A stretch of DNA of 7,464 nucleotides from Thermoplasmata archaeon (GTDB lineage Archaea > Thermoplasmatota > Thermoplasmata > Lutacidiplasmatales > UBA184): contig JAJYUO010000059.1 in assembly GCA_021792485.1 (NCBI GenBank), positions 1 to 7,464 on the forward strand. The letters are read 5' to 3'. Position numbers and translations under genes: made by a program. Below the pieces are notes generated by a model. That model was given only the letters and a program-made list of their open reading frames with translations. It made no database searches and had not been told where the DNA came from. Shown piece by piece: positions 6,261 through 7,464 of this stretch. Positions within the stretch are counted from its first letter, which is position 1. Every line of letters begins with the position of its first letter.

Positions 6261-6494
6261 TCACGCCGGCCGCGCGCGGCCCACGCCGACGGTTCCCTCG
6301 GCTGCCTGAACGCAGGCCATCAGGTCCTCGAGCGTCGCACGAGCGCTCGCCGCAGACGGAGCGACGACCCGGATTTTGATCGATCCGGCCGCCGTTCCGA
6401 CCTCGACATGGCCGGGGTTGTCGGCCCCGATCGCCGCCGCGACCAGCTCGGCGACATGAGGGTCGTCGTACCGGCGCGCAAGGGAGACCGTCAC
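6261..6494 (-). CDS. pcc1: Pcc1-like KEOPS complex subunit (small, overlapping gene)
   Basis: This 77-residue protein matches the Pcc1/CTAG fold in length and pattern. A first strand VTVSLARRY is followed by the helix DPHVAELVAAAIGADN, whose end corresponds to the PDN-like turn of the family. Then come two strands, GHVEVGTAAGSIKIRVVAP, and a long helix ASARATLEDLMACVQAAEG, the counterpart of the family's SLRA-type helix. Pcc1 is the dimerization subunit of KEOPS, which makes N6-threonylcarbamoyladenosine at position 37 of ANN-decoding tRNAs; no other KEOPS gene is in the window. The start is a GTG at 6494 overlapping the stop of the DUF1028 gene as GTGA, with no Shine-Dalgarno site, so reinitiation after the upstream gene is likely. 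The same frame stays open further upstream, but there it is only a shadow of the DUF1028 gene. The family call is likely rather than certain because the protein is short. Confidence 0.7.
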   Translation of the reverse strand: MTVSLARRYDDPHVAELVAAAIGADNPGHVEVGTAAGSIKIRVVAPSAASARATLEDLMACVQAAEGTVGVGRARPA

Positions 6495-7464
6495 TTGGAC
6501 CGAAGGGGCTTCTTCCCCGATGTCGTACCTCCCGCCCCGGCCCCGGGCCCCTGCTCGAGCGCATGCGGCTGGATCGGCGCTGTTCTCGTCCGCCGCTCCA
6601 CCTCGGCGCGAGCCGCCTCCGCAAGGTACCGCACGATCGACGGCCATACCATGCGGTCGTCGCGCATCTTGTTCTCGAAGTTGTTCTCGTTCACGAACTT
6701 CTGGAGCGCTGCGCGGCTGGGCTCGTCCCATGTCCCGCTCGGCCGTCCCAAGTAGTAGCCGAGGACGCCGAGGTCGTGCTGGAGCGCCTTCGCGACGTCG
6801 CCGTCGATCGGGAGGAGCGTCGCCGGGTCCTCCCGGCTCAGCATCGTGAGGTCGTAGAGCCGGAAGACGCGCTTGAGCTCCTCGATCGGAGCGGGATGAT
6901 CGTCGACCCGAATGTCGACCCACCGGTCGCTACCCTCGTCGTAGCCCCCCTTTTCCCGGACGATGAGGAGCGCCGCGGACTGCATTCCCCGCCGATCGCC
7001 TCCCTCCCGCTGACCCGCCGACAACGCGGCCAGGAGGCGCTCCGGAAGGTCGCCGGGGGTGCGCTCGTAGGTCCGGGCCATTCCCTGGACCACGGCGGGG
7101 CCGAACAGGATGTTCCCTTGGCAGGCGAACCCGTCGCCGACCTCGTGGCCGGCCCACTCCATGCACTTCGACCCGGTGAACGCTGCCGCCTCCCCCTTTC
7201 GGTCGACCACCCCGAGCTGACGCTCGTCCCGGCCCGGATCCGCCGAGGTCAGGGACCGCACGACATCGGTCGCGGAACGGCCCTCGGCGAGCATCTTCAG
7301 GCCCTCGGGTCCGTACCGTACGTTCGCGAACGCCTGGGTCGCGATGGCCCCGACGTTGGCCTGCGCCCACGGAACGACGGATCCGACGCTGATGAACTTC
7401 GACTGCACGGCGATCCCCCAGGCCGCGCGAGACCGATCGTAGGCGACGATCGAGAACGTTCCGA
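6491..7464 (-). CDS. DUF1028 Ntn-hydrolase-like protein with PG-binding-like C-terminal domain (N-terminus outside the window)
   Basis: The visible 323 residues begin GTFSIVAYDRSRAAWGIAV, the usual first strand of DUF1028 proteins, so only a few N-terminal residues lie beyond the right edge. A GTG at 7406-7408 is internal, not the start. DUF1028 blocks follow: SKFISVGSVVPWAQANVGAI, QAFANVRYG, QLGVVDRKGEAAAFTG, WAGHEVGDGFACQGNIL, ERLLAALSAG, GGDRRGMQSAALLIV and DIRVDDHPAPIEELKR. This family has an Ntn-hydrolase-like fold and no established substrate. Visible residues of about 216-283 (DGDVAKALQHDLGVLGYYLG, then SRAALQKFVNENNF) resemble the putative peptidoglycan-binding domain found at the C-terminus of many DUF1028 proteins. 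The last 30 residues are a Gly/Pro/Lys-rich tail. I see no signal peptide in the visible part. The gene is translationally overlapped by the Pcc1-like gene. The family identity is secure; the function is unknown. Confidence 0.9.
   Translation of the reverse strand, partial: GTFSIVAYDRSRAAWGIAVQSKFISVGSVVPWAQANVGAIATQAFANVRYGPEGLKMLAEGRSATDVVRSLTSADPGRDERQLGVVDRKGEAAAFTGSKCMEWAGHEVGDGFACQGNILFGPAVVQGMARTYERTPGDLPERLLAALSAGQREGGDRRGMQSAALLIVREKGGYDEGSDRWVDIRVDDHPAPIEELKRVFRLYDLTMLSREDPATLLPIDGDVAKALQHDLGVLGYYLGRPSGTWDEPSRAALQKFVNENNFENKMRDDRMVWPSIVRYLAEAARAEVERRTRTAPIQPHALEQGPGAGAGGTTSGKKPLRSK

Noticed and set aside
6624..6923. N-terminal part of the longer open frame containing the Pcc1-like gene
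   Set aside because: It overlaps the conserved DUF1028 gene in another phase and is an Arg/Gly/Pro-rich shadow. Only the portion after the GTGA overlap at 6494 looks like a protein.
1..7464. CRISPR arrays, tRNA or rRNA genes, insertion sequences and long repeats
   Set aside because: Reading both strands I found no spaced direct repeats, no tRNA-like cloverleaf, no transposase-like protein and no terminal inverted repeats. Nearly all of the window is accounted for by the listed genes.

Overview
The window is 7.5 kb of G+C-rich, gene-dense DNA. It most likely comes from an uncultured archaeon, and my best guess is the Thermoplasmatota, though this is inference. The archaeal signs are a eukaryote-like (type 2) isoleucyl-tRNA synthetase, a stand-alone AMMECR1 protein, a very small Pcc1-type KEOPS subunit, a DUF835-like domain in a signalling protein, and TATA-like boxes about 27 bases upstream of ATG codons, as in archaeal leaderless transcription. 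The histidine kinase tail and the receiver domain look bacterial-like, which is common in mesophilic archaea.

Layout. Bases 1-1982 are read on the + strand: the last 55 residues of a sensor histidine kinase, a response regulator that overlaps its stop codon (receiver, then a DUF835-like domain, then winged helix-turn-helix), and an AMMECR1-family protein. Bases 1603-7464 are read on the - strand. In order of transcription they hold a DUF1028 Ntn-hydrolase-like protein whose N-terminus runs off the right edge, a 77-residue Pcc1-like KEOPS subunit overlapping its stop, a CoA-binding (YccU-type) protein, a bactofilin-like beta-solenoid protein, and ileS. The two blocks converge and overlap tail to tail between 1603 and 1982.

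How the genes fit together. The kinase and regulator form a two-component pair whose output is probably transcriptional. The minus-strand block is tightly packed (overlap, 52 bases, 11 bases, about 41 bases) and looks like one or two housekeeping transcription units, with ileS also having its own promoter. IleRS charges tRNA-Ile and KEOPS makes t6A37 on ANN-decoding tRNAs, including tRNA-Ile, so two genes share a tRNA theme. I see no mobile element, CRISPR array, RNA gene or notable repeat, and no stretch of 300 bases without a gene. The points most worth a second look are the 380-base antisense overlap that gives IleRS an arginine-rich tail, the receiver/DUF835/wHTH regulator, the bactofilin-like protein, and the small overlapped pcc1 gene.
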